Part shown: positions 6,666 to 15,946 of the stretch, one piece after another | How the letters are laid out: each line of letters opens with the position of its first letter | How positions within the stretch are numbered: the first letter of the stretch is position 1 | Origin: Mucilaginibacter sp. | Lineage (GTDB): Bacteria; Bacteroidota; Bacteroidia; Sphingobacteriales; Sphingobacteriaceae | DNA length: 40,124 bases | Assembly: GCA_028287975.1 (NCBI GenBank) | Contig: JAQBOP010000339.1 | Location: 1-40,124, forward strand | Direction of reading: 5' to 3' | Notes under the pieces: generated by a model | The model's database searches: none | Seen by the model: only the letters and a program-made list of their open reading frames with translations | What the model was told of the DNA's origin: nothing | Made by a program: the position numbers and the translations under genes

Positions 6666-7889
6666 ATGACCACCAAACCGTCCACCAGCATTTTCCAGCT
6701 TGCCGTAATTGTTAGTGCACTTGGTTTTTTTGTTGACACCTATGATCTGCTGCTGTTTGCTATTATCCGCAAGCCCAGCCTTGCGTCACTTGGCTTAAAC
6801 CCTGCCGAAGTATTATCAAAAGGTGAATTACTGATCAGCATCCAGATGATAGGCATGGTAATCGGCGGTATCATCTTCGGTATTTTAGGCGACAAGAAAG
6901 GGCGGCTTAAGGTTTTGTTTGGCTCTATTCTGCTTTACTCTATCGCCAATATTTTAAATGGCATGGTAGTAACTTTAAATCAATATATCATTTTGAGGTT
7001 TATTGCCGGTGTTGGACTTGCGGGCGAATTAGGTGCAGGAATAACTTTAGTGAGCGAATTATTGCCAAAAGAAAAACGCAGCACTGCCGCCGGCTTTATT
7101 GCAGGTTTTGGTTTGTTTGGCGTAGTGGCGGCATCAATGATCAGTAAAATGGTTGACTGGCGGGCATGTTATTATGTAGGCGGCGCGCTTGGCCTGGTGC
7201 TTTTGTTAATGCGGATCCAGGTGCAGGAAAGCACTTTATTTAAAGATGTACAACAAAACACTATAAGTAAGGGCAACTTCCTGATGTTTTTTAACGACCG
7301 GAAACGTTTTGCAAAATATATGCAATGTATCCTGATAGGGCTACCGGTATGGTATATTATTGGTATCCTGGTTACTTTTTCAGACCAATTTGGCAAAGCC
7401 ATGGGCATAAATGGGGTTGAGCCGGGCACTGCAATTATGTACCTGTACCTGGCTATTGCCGCCGGCGATTTTAGTGTAGGCTGGTTAAGCCAGCGTTTGC
7501 AAAGCCGCAAAAAAACGTTGTTTATATTTTATGGCATAGCTATGGTGTTTACCCTGTTGTACTTTTTACAGCAGGGCGGCAGTCCCGGCTGGTTCTACTT
7601 TATTTGCGCGGGATTGGGTTATGGCGCAGGTTTAAACGTGGTATACATTACCAGCAGCGTTGAGCAATTTGGTACTAACCTGCGCGCATCTGCAGGTATA
7701 AGCATACCCAATATGGTTAGGGGGACACTCCCTTTAATGATCCTGCTGTTTAAGTTTACACGCGAATTATTCAACAACTATCTTACCGGCGGTTGGGTAA
7801 CCGGCTTAGTTATATTTGCCATTGGTATTACAGCTGCCTGGCTGCTTGACGAAACTTATGGTAAAGATTTGGAATTTACAGAAGTGTAG
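6666..7889 (+). CDS. MFS transporter (12-TM, phosphate/organic-acid permease-like)
   Basis: A 407-aa major facilitator protein with about 12 hydrophobic segments. The first contains FVDTYDLLLFAII, the 'D-x-Y-D' start typical of the phosphate:H+ symporter/sugar-porter-like branch. Motif A between TM2 and TM3 is seen as GILGDKKGRLKVLFGS. A conserved acidic GELGAGITLVSELLP follows in TM4-5, and a shorter second A-like motif VGWLSQRLQSRKK occurs after TM8. The substrate is not clear; candidates are phosphate, dicarboxylates or a sugar acid. It lies after purN with a hairpin between, and no pathway partner sits beside it. Confidence 0.83.
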   Translation: MTTKPSTSIFQLAVIVSALGFFVDTYDLLLFAIIRKPSLASLGLNPAEVLSKGELLISIQMIGMVIGGIIFGILGDKKGRLKVLFGSILLYSIANILNGMVVTLNQYIILRFIAGVGLAGELGAGITLVSELLPKEKRSTAAGFIAGFGLFGVVAASMISKMVDWRACYYVGGALGLVLLLMRIQVQESTLFKDVQQNTISKGNFLMFFNDRKRFAKYMQCILIGLPVWYIIGILVTFSDQFGKAMGINGVEPGTAIMYLYLAIAAGDFSVGWLSQRLQSRKKTLFIFYGIAMVFTLLYFLQQGGSPGWFYFICAGLGYGAGLNVVYITSSVEQFGTNLRASAGISIPNMVRGTLPLMILLFKFTRELFNNYLTGGWVTGLVIFAIGITAAWLLDETYGKDLEFTEV

Positions 7890-7921
7890 ATAGATATAGT
7901 AATATTTGGCAATATTCCGTG

Positions 7922-8284
7922 CTAAGTAGATTGCTGTATGATCACACAAACTCCGCTTTTATCAAGCAACGCAAATTCTTTTAAACCCCATGGCTGCAAC
8001 TTTACGCTGGGCAGGTTTGGATGAAATAGTTTAATACCCTTGCCAGCTAATTCTTTATGCAAGGTGTCAATGTCGTCGGTATCTATTCTTATTTCGGGGC
8101 GATCTTTCTGTGCGTATTCATCATCCTCAACTAAAGAAATTGTCACCCCATCCCGATCAATGATATAAAATGCCGGTTCGTTTTCACTATATTTCACAGT
8201 AAAACCAAGGCAATCAATAAAAAGCTCAAGCCCGTCGTTGATATCTGAATAGAATATTTTCGGGATCACTTTAATCAGTTTCAT
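7922..8284 (-). CDS. VOC-superfamily (glyoxalase/bleomycin-resistance-like) protein
   Basis: A 120-aa single-module vicinal-oxygen-chelate protein. It begins MKLIKVIPKIFYSDINDGLELFIDCLGF, the usual 'paired beta-alpha' opening, and ends CVIIQQST. The DGVTISLVED block and the helix DIDTLHKELAGKG fit the betaalphabetabetabeta repeat. A glyoxalase I-type metal set (H/E/H/E) is not evident, so enzymatic activity is doubtful; it could be a binding protein. It is oriented convergently with the MFS gene, 32 bp from its stop. A TAATTTTG -7 box lies 23 bp upstream of its ATG. Confidence 0.8.
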   Translation of the reverse strand: MKLIKVIPKIFYSDINDGLELFIDCLGFTVKYSENEPAFYIIDRDGVTISLVEDDEYAQKDRPEIRIDTDDIDTLHKELAGKGIKLFHPNLPSVKLQPWGLKEFALLDKSGVCVIIQQST

Positions 8285-8307
8285 GTCTTTAAGTAATTGG
8301 GATTACT

Positions 8308-8315
8308 CAAAATTA
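8308..8315 (-). promoter_or_regulatory. putative -7 box of the VOC gene
   Basis: On the minus strand TAATTTTG matches TAnnTTTG, 23 bp before the ATG at 8284. Confidence 0.4.
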
Positions 8316-8432
8316 GGGCATTATAATGAACCTCCGTTTAAAAATCAGAAAAATAATCAGTGCCGTTTTTGCTATATAAAAATCAAAAGTTGTAAACTTA
8401 TCTTTTTCTCAAAAAAACTAATCACTAATCCT

Positions 8433-8440
8433 TACCTTTG
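8433..8440 (+). promoter_or_regulatory. putative -7 box of the purH promoter
   Basis: TACCTTTG is a perfect TAnnTTTG match 21 bp before the purH ATG at 8462. It overlaps the alternative upstream start (TTG at 8438), which therefore cannot lie in a transcript made from it. Confidence 0.55.
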
Positions 8441-8461
8441 CGGCTCAAAATTTTCCCGCAA

Positions 8462-9988
8462 ATGAGCCAGTCTGTTGCAATTAAAAATGCCCTTATTTCA
8501 GTTTACTATAAAGATAACCTGGAGCCCATTATTCAAGAGTTAAGCCGTCTTGGAGTAAACATATACTCGACCGGTGGTACCGAAACGTTTATACGCAGCC
8601 TTGGGGTTGAGGTTATTGCAGTTGAGGACCTTACCTCTTACCCATCTATTTTAGGCGGCCGTGTAAAAACGCTTCATCCTAAAGTATTTGGCGGCATATT
8701 GGCCCGCAGAAATAATGACAGCGACAAACGACAATTGGTACAATATGAGATCCCTGAAATTGATCTGGTTATAGTTGACCTTTACCCGTTTGAAGAAACC
8801 GTAGCATCAGGCGCCGGGCATGACGATGTGATAGAGAAGATAGATATCGGCGGTATTTCGCTTATCCGCGCCGCGGCAAAGAATTTTAAAGATGTGGTAA
8901 TACTGGCCTCTAAAGATGATTATGCAGAGCTTGACCAGATACTGAAAGCGCAGGATGGCGTAACAACCATCGATCAGCGTAAAAAATTCGCGCATAAAGC
9001 ATTTAACATCACCTCAAATTACGATACCGCTATCTTCCAGTATTTTAATCAGGAAGAACCGATACCGGTATTTAAACAAAGTATTCAAACCAGCCAGGTA
9101 TTGCGTTACGGCGAAAACCCGCATCAAAAAGGCACTTTTTATGGAAATCTTGATGCTATGTTTACTAAGCTTAACGGCAAAGAGTTATCATATAACAACT
9201 TAGTTGATGTTGATGCCGCAGTTGCGCTGATAGACGAATTTACCGAGCCTACCGTGGCTATTTTAAAACATACCAATGCCTGTGGTATTGCCAGCCGCTC
9301 ATTTATTAAAGAAGCCTGGATAGATGCTTTGGCCTGCGACCCGGTGTCGGCATTTGGTGGTGTTATTATTGCCAATGACGAGATCAATGCCGAAACCGCT
9401 ACCGAGATAGATAAAATATTTTACGAAGTATTGATAGCCCCGGCATATACTGACGAAGCGGTGCAGATATTACAGCAAAAAAAGAACAGGATCATCCTGA
9501 TCCGTCAACCGGTCGAATTACCCTCTAAACAGTTTAAAACTTTACTTAACGGTGTTATTGAGCAGGACAAAGACGCTGTAATTGAAGGCCCGGAACAAAT
9601 GACCGCCGTTACCGACAGGAAACCAACCGCGCAGGAACTGAAAGACCTTTACTTTGCCAACAAAGTAGTTAAGCATACCAAATCAAACACCATTGTATTT
9701 GCTAAAAACAACTGCTTAATAACAAGTGGCGTGGGACAGACGTCAAGGGTTGACTCGTTAAAACAAGCTGTTGTAAAAGCAGAAAGCTTTGGGTTTGACC
9801 TTAGAGGTGCAGTAATGGCGTCAGACGCGTTTTTCCCTTTTCCTGATTGCGTTGAATTAGCAGCCGAGGCAGGGATCCTGGCTGTTTTACAACCCGGCGG
9901 ATCAATAAACGATAAGCTTTCTGTTGAAATGTGTAACCAAAAAAACATTTCGATGGTTACTACAGGTGTCCGTCATTTTAAACATTAA
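8462..9988 (+). CDS. purH: bifunctional AICAR transformylase / IMP cyclohydrolase
   Basis: PurH carries out the last two steps of IMP synthesis: formylation of AICAR, then ring closure. It is 508 aa from the ATG at 8462 (MSQSVAIKNALISVYYKD). The N-terminal IMP cyclohydrolase domain has YSTGGTETFIRSLG, GRVKTLHPKVFGGILARR (67-83) and IDIGGISLIRAAAKN. The C-terminal transformylase has RYGENPHQ (215-222), the catalytic K269-H270 in ILKHTNACGIA, and a terminal DAFFPFPDCVE/QPGGSI block. The frame is open further upstream, but those codons overlap the promoter. PurH directly upstream of mreB is, as far as I recall, a common order in Sphingobacteria, although 137 bp and a probable second promoter separate them. 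Confidence 0.96.
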   Translation: MSQSVAIKNALISVYYKDNLEPIIQELSRLGVNIYSTGGTETFIRSLGVEVIAVEDLTSYPSILGGRVKTLHPKVFGGILARRNNDSDKRQLVQYEIPEIDLVIVDLYPFEETVASGAGHDDVIEKIDIGGISLIRAAAKNFKDVVILASKDDYAELDQILKAQDGVTTIDQRKKFAHKAFNITSNYDTAIFQYFNQEEPIPVFKQSIQTSQVLRYGENPHQKGTFYGNLDAMFTKLNGKELSYNNLVDVDAAVALIDEFTEPTVAILKHTNACGIASRSFIKEAWIDALACDPVSAFGGVIIANDEINAETATEIDKIFYEVLIAPAYTDEAVQILQQKKNRIILIRQPVELPSKQFKTLLNGVIEQDKDAVIEGPEQMTAVTDRKPTAQELKDLYFANKVVKHTKSNTIVFAKNNCLITSGVGQTSRVDSLKQAVVKAESFGFDLRGAVMASDAFFPFPDCVELAAEAGILAVLQPGGSINDKLSVEMCNQKNISMVTTGVRHFKH

Positions 9989-10125
9989 GCGGTGATGAAT
10001 GGTGATTAGTTAAAAAGTGAATTATTTTATATTATTTTCAAAATAAAACCGTTCACTTAATCAACTGATGCAACTTATTCAACTATATTTATAAACTTTG
10101 CAAATTATTTTGAAGCAAACGAGAA

Positions 10126-11148
10126 ATGGGTTTATTTAACTTTTTTACACAAGAGATCGCTATAGATTTAGGTACCGCAAATACCCTCATAATACATAAT
10201 GATAAAGTTGTTGTCGATGAACCATCGATAGTAGCTTTTGACCGCACCACCAATAAAGTTATCGCGATTGGACGCCAGGCCATGCAGATGGAAGGTAAAA
10301 CCCACGACAATATCCGTACGGTAAGACCGCTTAAAGATGGTGTAATTGCCGACTTTAACGCAGCCGAACACATGATCCGCGGGATGATAAAAATGATCAA
10401 CCAGGGCAAGGGATGGTTTTTCCCATCATTGCGTATGGTTATCTGTATCCCGTCAGGTATTACCGAGGTTGAGAAACGTGCCGTACGCGACTCGGCCGAA
10501 ATTGCAGGCGCTAAAGAAGTTTACCTGATCCACGAGCCTATGGCTGCAGCGGTAGGCATCGGTATTGATGTCGAAGAGCCAATGGGTAACATGATCATTG
10601 ATATCGGTGGTGGTACTACTGAGATAGCGGTTATCGCTTTGTCAGGAATTGTCTGCGACCAGTCTATCCGCGTAGCGGGAGATAACTTTGACTCTGACAT
10701 TGTTCAATATATCCGTCGCCAGCACAATATCATGATAGGTGACCGTACCGCTGAGAAAATTAAGATCGAAGTAGGTGCTGCTTTGCCTGAATTAAGCGAC
10801 CCTCCGTCTGACTTTGCAGTACAGGGCCGTGACCTGATGACAGGTGTACCAAAACAGATCATGGTATCATACACAGAAATTGCACACTGTTTAGACAAAT
10901 CAATTTCAAAAATTGAAGAAGCGATATTAAAAGCGCTGGAGATCACTCCGCCGGAGCTTTCTGCTGATATTTATCAAACCGGTATTTATTTAACCGGTGG
11001 CGGTGCATTGTTACGTGGTTTAGACAGGCGGATCTCTGCCAAAACTAAACTACCGGTACACGTTGCCGAAGACCCGCTACGCGCCGTAGTGCGCGGCACC
11101 GGTACCGCCCTTAAAAATATTGGTAACTTTAAATTCCTGATGCAATAA
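10126..11148 (+). CDS. mreB: rod shape-determining protein MreB (actin homologue)
   Basis: MreB polymerises under the inner membrane and guides the elongasome along the lateral wall. It is 340 aa, typical. Actin-fold nucleotide motifs are clear: phosphate 1 IAIDLGTANTLI (11-22), the catalytic region EPMAAAVGIG, phosphate 2 IIDIGGGTTEIAVI, and the adenosine motif YLTGGGALLRGLD. The N-terminus MGLFNFFTQ is a short amphipathic stretch suited to membrane contact. It heads the cluster mreB-mreC-mreD-mrdA-rodA. Unlike the tightly packed genes after mreC, it is followed by a 122-bp gap with repeats and hairpins (11154-11262). This could allow higher MreB than MreC/D/PBP2 levels by attenuation or processing. 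Confidence 0.97.
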   Translation: MGLFNFFTQEIAIDLGTANTLIIHNDKVVVDEPSIVAFDRTTNKVIAIGRQAMQMEGKTHDNIRTVRPLKDGVIADFNAAEHMIRGMIKMINQGKGWFFPSLRMVICIPSGITEVEKRAVRDSAEIAGAKEVYLIHEPMAAAVGIGIDVEEPMGNMIIDIGGGTTEIAVIALSGIVCDQSIRVAGDNFDSDIVQYIRRQHNIMIGDRTAEKIKIEVGAALPELSDPPSDFAVQGRDLMTGVPKQIMVSYTEIAHCLDKSISKIEEAILKALEITPPELSADIYQTGIYLTGGGALLRGLDRRISAKTKLPVHVAEDPLRAVVRGTGTALKNIGNFKFLMQ

Positions 11149-11153
11149 GTTTT

Positions 11154-11262
11154 AAAGATTAGAGATTGGAGATTAAAGATTAGTATTTGCAATCAATAAA
11201 CCGGGCGACATACAGATCTTTAATCTTTAATAACTAATCTTCAATCTTTAATAACTAATCTT
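11154..11262. repeat. direct and inverted AATCTTTAATAAC repeats in the mreB-mreC gap
   Basis: AATCTTTAATAACTAATCTT occurs exactly twice with a 21-bp period (11222-11241, 11243-11262), ending 8 bp before the mreC ATG. Upstream, AAAGATTAG (11154-11162) and AGATTAAAGAT (11170-11180) are inverted counterparts; AGATTAAAGAT pairs perfectly with ATCTTTAATCT (11216-11226). The same 23-bp word with one change occurs after purN (6634-6656). The transcript can therefore fold in alternative hairpins right before mreC. Confidence 0.85.
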
Positions 11263-11270
11263 TAACAGCA

Positions 11271-12107
11271 ATGCGCAATTTGTTAATCTTCATTACCAAG
11301 TATAACGCGTTTTTTCTGTTCATTATATTTGAGATTAGTGCGCTGGTTATCTACATTAAATACAACTCTTTTCAAAAAGCAACTTTTATTAATAGTACCA
11401 ACCAGATTACCGGCAATTTATATGCCCGTGTTGATCAGTTAAAAGGCTATATCTCTTTACGCGAGGTAAATGACAGCCTTGCCCGCGAAAATGCCAGTTT
11501 GCGCGGACAGCTCAAAACTTCTTTTTATATAGATTCTGTTGCTAAACACAAGGTGGTTGACACCGTTTACAAACAACAGTATGAGTATATAGATGCTGCC
11601 GTTATTAATAACTCCATAAATCATCGTAATAATTATATCACTATAAATAAAGGCAGCCGTGCAGGCATTGCCAAAGGCATGGGTGTTATCTGCCCGCAGG
11701 GTGTTGTGGGTAAAATTGTTTTTGTGGGCGAACATTTTTCGATAATACAATCCCTGTTACATAAAGAAACCATTATCAGTGCAGCTTTAGCCGGCACCAA
11801 GGACCTGGGCTCATTTAGCTGGAGCGATAATATGGATCCGCATGCGGGTTTGCTATATGATGTATCCAACAGCGCGTCGCCAAAATTGGGTGAGCTGGTG
11901 GTAACGTCTGATCTGTCATTATTTCCGGCGGGCGTGCCTATCGGTAAAATATCAAACCTGCACTCAAAAACTGCAAAAGGTTCGTTTTTGAATATGGACG
12001 TAACCATAGCGGTTGATTTTAGTAAACTACAGTACGTTTATGTGGTAGACAACAAGTTTGCTGCCGAGCAATTGGGACTGGAGGCTCAGCAGAAAAAAGA
12101 TGAGTAG
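11271..12107 (+). CDS. mreC: rod shape-determining protein MreC
   Basis: MreC is the bitopic membrane protein that links MreB/MreD to PBP2 and activates PBP2 in the periplasm. At 278 aa it has family length. One membrane segment is seen at about residues 13-30 (FFLFIIFEISALVIYIKY). A short coiled coil follows (LREVNDSLARENASLRGQL, about 64-82), then the beta-rich domain with NKGSRAGIAKGMGVICPQGVVGKI, and later GELVVTSDLSLFPAGVPIGKI. It overlaps mreD by 8 bp. The ATG at 11271 directly follows the 21-bp repeats. Confidence 0.95.
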   Translation: MRNLLIFITKYNAFFLFIIFEISALVIYIKYNSFQKATFINSTNQITGNLYARVDQLKGYISLREVNDSLARENASLRGQLKTSFYIDSVAKHKVVDTVYKQQYEYIDAAVINNSINHRNNYITINKGSRAGIAKGMGVICPQGVVGKIVFVGEHFSIIQSLLHKETIISAALAGTKDLGSFSWSDNMDPHAGLLYDVSNSASPKLGELVVTSDLSLFPAGVPIGKISNLHSKTAKGSFLNMDVTIAVDFSKLQYVYVVDNKFAAEQLGLEAQQKKDE

Positions 12108-12618
12108 AGTTATCCTCCTTAATTTGGTCAGGTTTATAGCCCTGGTATTTATACAGGTATTCCTGCTCAAGAATATCAGCTTGTATGACCTTTCTACACC
12201 GTACCTGTATATTCTTTTTATACTGTTATTGCCTTTTGAAATTCCGAACTTGCTATTGTTTATTTTGGCCTTTATTTTAGGCTTAACTATAGATGCTTTT
12301 TATGATACACCAGGTCTGCACGCCATGGCCTGTGTGTTACTGGCATTTGTACGGATCCTGTTTATCAGTATTACCGTTCAAAAAGAGGGCTTTGACAACG
12401 AGCCTGAACCAACACTCAGCCTGATGGGGTTCAGGTGGTTTTTCACCTATGCACTTATCCTTACTTTATTCCATCACTTCTTTTTGTTTGTATTGGAAGT
12501 TTTCAGGTTCTCAGAAATACAGTATACGCTTGCACGCGCGCTGTTAAGTTCAATATTTACCGTATTTTTGATACTTATTTCGGGCCTGTTATTTTATAAA
12601 AGTAAAGAGCGTAAATGA
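12100..12618 (+). CDS. mreD: rod shape-determining protein MreD
   Basis: MreD is a small polytopic membrane protein of the elongasome. From the ATG at 12100 (MSRVILLNLVRFIALVFIQVFLLKNISLYD) it is 172 aa with about five hydrophobic segments. It has the typical PYLYILFILLLPFE and LGLTIDAFYDTPGLHAMACVLLAF blocks; the 'D-x-x-x-x-T-x-G-x-H-A' stretch is characteristic. The frame is open 14 codons upstream, but those codons lie inside mreC and do not look like MreD. The chosen start overlaps the mreC stop by 8 bp, and its stop overlaps the mrdA start by 4 bp, consistent with translational coupling. Confidence 0.93.
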   Translation: MSRVILLNLVRFIALVFIQVFLLKNISLYDLSTPYLYILFILLLPFEIPNLLLFILAFILGLTIDAFYDTPGLHAMACVLLAFVRILFISITVQKEGFDNEPEPTLSLMGFRWFFTYALILTLFHHFFLFVLEVFRFSEIQYTLARALLSSIFTVFLILISGLLFYKSKERK

Positions 12619-14609
12619 ACCAGTATTTTGAGCGGAGATATATTATCGGCGGCATATTTATCACCCTTATATTGGTGCTTCTTGGTCGCCTGTTCTATAT
12701 CCAGATAATTGACGACAGGTACGCTTATTATGCTGCTAAAAACGCTAAACGTCAATTTATTTTATACCCGGCCCGGGGCCCTATCCTTGACCGTAACGGA
12801 AAGACGTTAGTAACCAACGAACTGGTTTATGACGTCAGCGTCACTCCGAAAGAAATAAAACCTTTTGATACTTTAGAGTTTTGCAAGTTATTAAGTATAG
12901 ATAAAACCGAGTTTGATAAACGTTTAGCTAAGGCCAGGAAATATTCCCAAAACACGCCCTCCCCGTTCGAAAAGCAATTGTCGCCGCAGTTGTATGCTTC
13001 CTTACAAGAGCGTATGTCAGAGTTTCCCGGTTTCAGGACGGGCCCGCACCCTATCCGAAGTTATCCCGACTCGGTGGCTGCACAATTCCTGGGTTATATT
13101 GGTGAGGTTAATGATAACGTCATTTCCAAATCGGGGGGCTATTACCATTTGGGTGACTATATCGGTATATCGGGCGTAGAAAAAGCTTATGAGCCTATTT
13201 TACGCGGCCAAAAAGGAATAAGGAATATGTTAGTAGACTCCAGAGGTGAGCAAAAGGGCTCGTACGCTAATGGTGCTTTCGATACATTGGCCGTACCGGG
13301 CGAAAAACTAACATCATCGCTTGATATCAAACTTCAAAAGCTCGGCGAAAAACTGATGCAAAATAAGGTGGGCAGCATAGTTGCTATAGAGCCATCAACA
13401 GGCGAGATACTGGCATTTGTAAGCACGCCAAGTTATGACCCCAATTTGTTAGTAGGCCATGACCGAAGCGCTAATTACGGCAAATTGAGTAATGACCCGT
13501 ACGTGCCGTTTTTAGTGCGGCCTATCCAGGCAAGCTATCCCCCGGGGTCTTCATTTAAACCATTAAGCGCACTCATTGCAATGCAAGAGGGTATCATTAC
13601 ACCACAAACCACTTACAATTGCCCGGGTTATTATGTGGCAGGTAACAGGCGGATAGCCTGCTTTCACAACGAGCGGCATGGCACCGTTAACCTGGCCAGT
13701 GCCGTAGCCGAATCATGCAACGGCTACTTTGACATGGTGTTTGAAAAACTGATAAATCGCCTGGGCGCCAAACAAACAGATTCTGCCTTTACGTCATGGC
13801 GTAACAACGTGGCTAAGTTTGGCCTGGGCGGCAAACTTGATCTTGATTTGCCGGGCGAAGGCACCGGACTTTTGCCTAAAGCATCACTTTACGATAAAAT
13901 GTATCATAAGGGGGGCTGGCGCTCCAGCACAGTTATATCGCTGGGTATCGGCCAGGGCGAGTTGGGAGCTACTCCGTTACAGTTGGCCAATATAGAAGCT
14001 ACCATTGCTAATCATGGGTTTTATTATAAACCACACCTGATCAAATCCATCGGCGACAGGCAGATCATTAAAAAAGAATATACTGAAAAAAATTATGTAG
14101 GTGTAGACGCGCAATACTTTGAACCTGTTATTGATGGCATGCAGGCAGTGGTTGATCGCGGTACAGCTGCGGCTTCAAAAATACCAGGTATAATCATGTG
14201 TGGTAAAACCGGTACTGCAGACAATAGCCATGGTCAGGCACACTCTGTATTTGTAGCCTTCGCGCCGAGAGAAAACCCTAAAATTGCTATAGCTGTTGTA
14301 GTTGAAAACGGTGGCCAGGGCTCCAGCTGGGCCGCACCGATCGCAAGCTTTATGGTGGAGAAATATCTGCGCGACAGTATTACTACCCGTCCGTCAGGTA
14401 TTAGCCCTGAAAAATATATAAATGCTAACCTGATGCCTGATATAAATGTGTACATCAACCAGCAAAAAAGACGCGCCAGGTTAGACAGCGCACGGCGTGC
14501 AAGAACAGATTCGATTAAAAAAGCACAGGCTATTAAATCGGCAACAAACAAGAATAAGAAACCCGCGATAACAAATTATTTGTCGGCCATAATACCAGGA
14601 AAACGATGA
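12615..14609 (+). CDS. mrdA: penicillin-binding protein 2, elongation-specific transpeptidase
   Basis: PBP2 cross-links peptidoglycan during lateral growth with RodA. It is 664 aa with one N-terminal membrane segment (about 10-30), and the pedestal domain begins ARGPILDRNG (53-62). The transpeptidase signatures are intact: S312-x-x-K315 in PPGSSFKP, S367-C-N in AESCNGYF, and K531-T-G in CGKTGTAD. The C-terminal 50 residues are basic and Ala/Lys-rich (QQKRRARLDSARRARTDSIKKAQ), a tail beyond the catalytic domain that is probably flexible. It overlaps mreD and rodA by 4 bp on each side, so it is in the operon. Confidence 0.96.
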   Translation: MNQYFERRYIIGGIFITLILVLLGRLFYIQIIDDRYAYYAAKNAKRQFILYPARGPILDRNGKTLVTNELVYDVSVTPKEIKPFDTLEFCKLLSIDKTEFDKRLAKARKYSQNTPSPFEKQLSPQLYASLQERMSEFPGFRTGPHPIRSYPDSVAAQFLGYIGEVNDNVISKSGGYYHLGDYIGISGVEKAYEPILRGQKGIRNMLVDSRGEQKGSYANGAFDTLAVPGEKLTSSLDIKLQKLGEKLMQNKVGSIVAIEPSTGEILAFVSTPSYDPNLLVGHDRSANYGKLSNDPYVPFLVRPIQASYPPGSSFKPLSALIAMQEGIITPQTTYNCPGYYVAGNRRIACFHNERHGTVNLASAVAESCNGYFDMVFEKLINRLGAKQTDSAFTSWRNNVAKFGLGGKLDLDLPGEGTGLLPKASLYDKMYHKGGWRSSTVISLGIGQGELGATPLQLANIEATIANHGFYYKPHLIKSIGDRQIIKKEYTEKNYVGVDAQYFEPVIDGMQAVVDRGTAAASKIPGIIMCGKTGTADNSHGQAHSVFVAFAPRENPKIAIAVVVENGGQGSSWAAPIASFMVEKYLRDSITTRPSGISPEKYINANLMPDINVYINQQKRRARLDSARRARTDSIKKAQAIKSATNKNKKPAITNYLSAIIPGKR

Positions 14610-15880
14610 GCAACCAGCAACGCAGCTTCTTTTTTAATGTGGACTGGCTAACGGTACTTATTTACCTGGCACTTTGCGCTATTGGCGTGCTAAGTATCCA
14701 CTCGGCCGTATTTGACCCCAAGAACGCGTCCATAGTTGACCTGGACACCAACTACGGTAAGCAGTTTGTATTTGTAATAGTAGCTATTGTACTTGGCATT
14801 TTTATATTATTACTTGAAAGCCGGTTCCTCTCTGCCCTCGCTCCTGCCATATATACTATTACTATCGTATTATTATTATTGGTATTGGTGGTTGGGCGCA
14901 ATGTGGGCGGCAACCAGGCGTGGATCCCTTTACCCGGCGGGTTCAGGCTGCAACCATCCGAATTTGCCAAGTTTGCTACCTGTTTGTTACTGGCCCGTTA
15001 TTTAAGCGGAACCAATATAAAGGTCACTGAGATAAAATCATTCGCGATAGCGGCAGGGATCATCTTTTTCCCGATGATACTTATCTTGTTACAGCCGGAC
15101 GCCGGTTCGACGTTGGTATTTAGTTCCCTGCTTTTTGTGTTGTACCGCGAGGGACTTTCTCCTTATTTCCTGATACTGGAGGGCCTGTTTATTACCCTTT
15201 TCGTGTTAACGCTTAAACTGAATAACTTGCCCCTGATCATAGGCAGCATTATTGTAATCACCATTGCGATTATTCTGTTATTCAGACGTAACAGAAAACT
15301 GATGACGACGCTGCTTATTGGTGCCGGGATATTAATAACCTTTGTTTTAAGTGTTCAGTTTCTTTATACCAAAGTATTAAAACATCATCAAAAAGAGCGT
15401 ATTGATATTGTATTAGGTATTGAAAGCGATCCACACGGCAAGGGATATAATGTTAACCAATCAAAAATAGCGATAGGCTCAGGCAAGCTTTGGGGCAAGG
15501 GATATATGCAAGGCACACAAACAAAGTACAAATTTGTGCCCGAGCAAAGTACCGACTTTATATTTTGTACCGTAGGCGAGGAATTTGGTTTCGCCGGATC
15601 TGTAGTGGTGTTGGGGCTTTATTTGTTGTTAGTATTACGGATAATCTATATAGCCGAACGGCAACGATCACCCTTCTCGCGCATTTACGCGTATGGTGTG
15701 GCGTCAATTATATTCTTTCACGTGGTGATCAATATCGGTATGACCATTGGTATTGTGCCGTCAATAGGCATCCCCTTACCGTTGATAAGTTATGGCGGTT
15801 CATCGCTATTAAGTTTTACGGTAATGCTGTTTATACTGATCAAACTGGACTCGAACAGGATGGGCATGATCTACGCGTAA
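14606..15880 (+). CDS. rodA: peptidoglycan glycosyltransferase RodA (SEDS family)
   Basis: RodA polymerises glycan strands from lipid II and works with PBP2. It is 424 aa with about ten hydrophobic segments. SEDS landmarks are GGNQAWIPLPGGFRLQPSEFAKFATCLLLARYL near 100-130, ILLQPDAGSTLVFSSLLFVLYREG in the middle (the Asp of the 'QPD' region is essential in homologues), GKGYMQGTQTKYKFVPEQSTDFIFCTVGEEFGF, and PLPLISYGGSSLLSF at the end. It has a long inserted membrane stretch around 190-260, as in Bacteroidota RodA. It is the last gene of the elongasome cluster and faces a convergent gene. Confidence 0.95.
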   Translation: MSNQQRSFFFNVDWLTVLIYLALCAIGVLSIHSAVFDPKNASIVDLDTNYGKQFVFVIVAIVLGIFILLLESRFLSALAPAIYTITIVLLLLVLVVGRNVGGNQAWIPLPGGFRLQPSEFAKFATCLLLARYLSGTNIKVTEIKSFAIAAGIIFFPMILILLQPDAGSTLVFSSLLFVLYREGLSPYFLILEGLFITLFVLTLKLNNLPLIIGSIIVITIAIILLFRRNRKLMTTLLIGAGILITFVLSVQFLYTKVLKHHQKERIDIVLGIESDPHGKGYNVNQSKIAIGSGKLWGKGYMQGTQTKYKFVPEQSTDFIFCTVGEEFGFAGSVVVLGLYLLLVLRIIYIAERQRSPFSRIYAYGVASIIFFHVVINIGMTIGIVPSIGIPLPLISYGGSSLLSFTVMLFILIKLDSNRMGMIYA

Positions 15881-15946
15881 GCCGATTTGAAGGTCCACTA
15901 TCTTTATCCACCAAAATCTATTGATTCACATCTTTTTAAAAAAAAT

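Noticed and set aside
8438..8461. Upstream start of purH
   Set aside because: A TTG overlapping the TACCTTTG promoter box; the ATG at 8462 gives the family N-terminus.
8283..8465. 60-aa plus-strand frame before purH
   Set aside because: It overlaps the VOC gene start and the purH promoter, and its composition is not protein-like.
10017..10062. purH terminator
   Set aside because: AAGTGAA/TTCACTT with an inner TTATTTT/AAAATAA could fold, but there is no T-run after it and the stem is AT-rich, so it was not called.
15490..15924. 144-aa plus-strand frame inside rodA
   Set aside because: A different frame of the rodA coding region; RodA motifs are continuous in the true frame.
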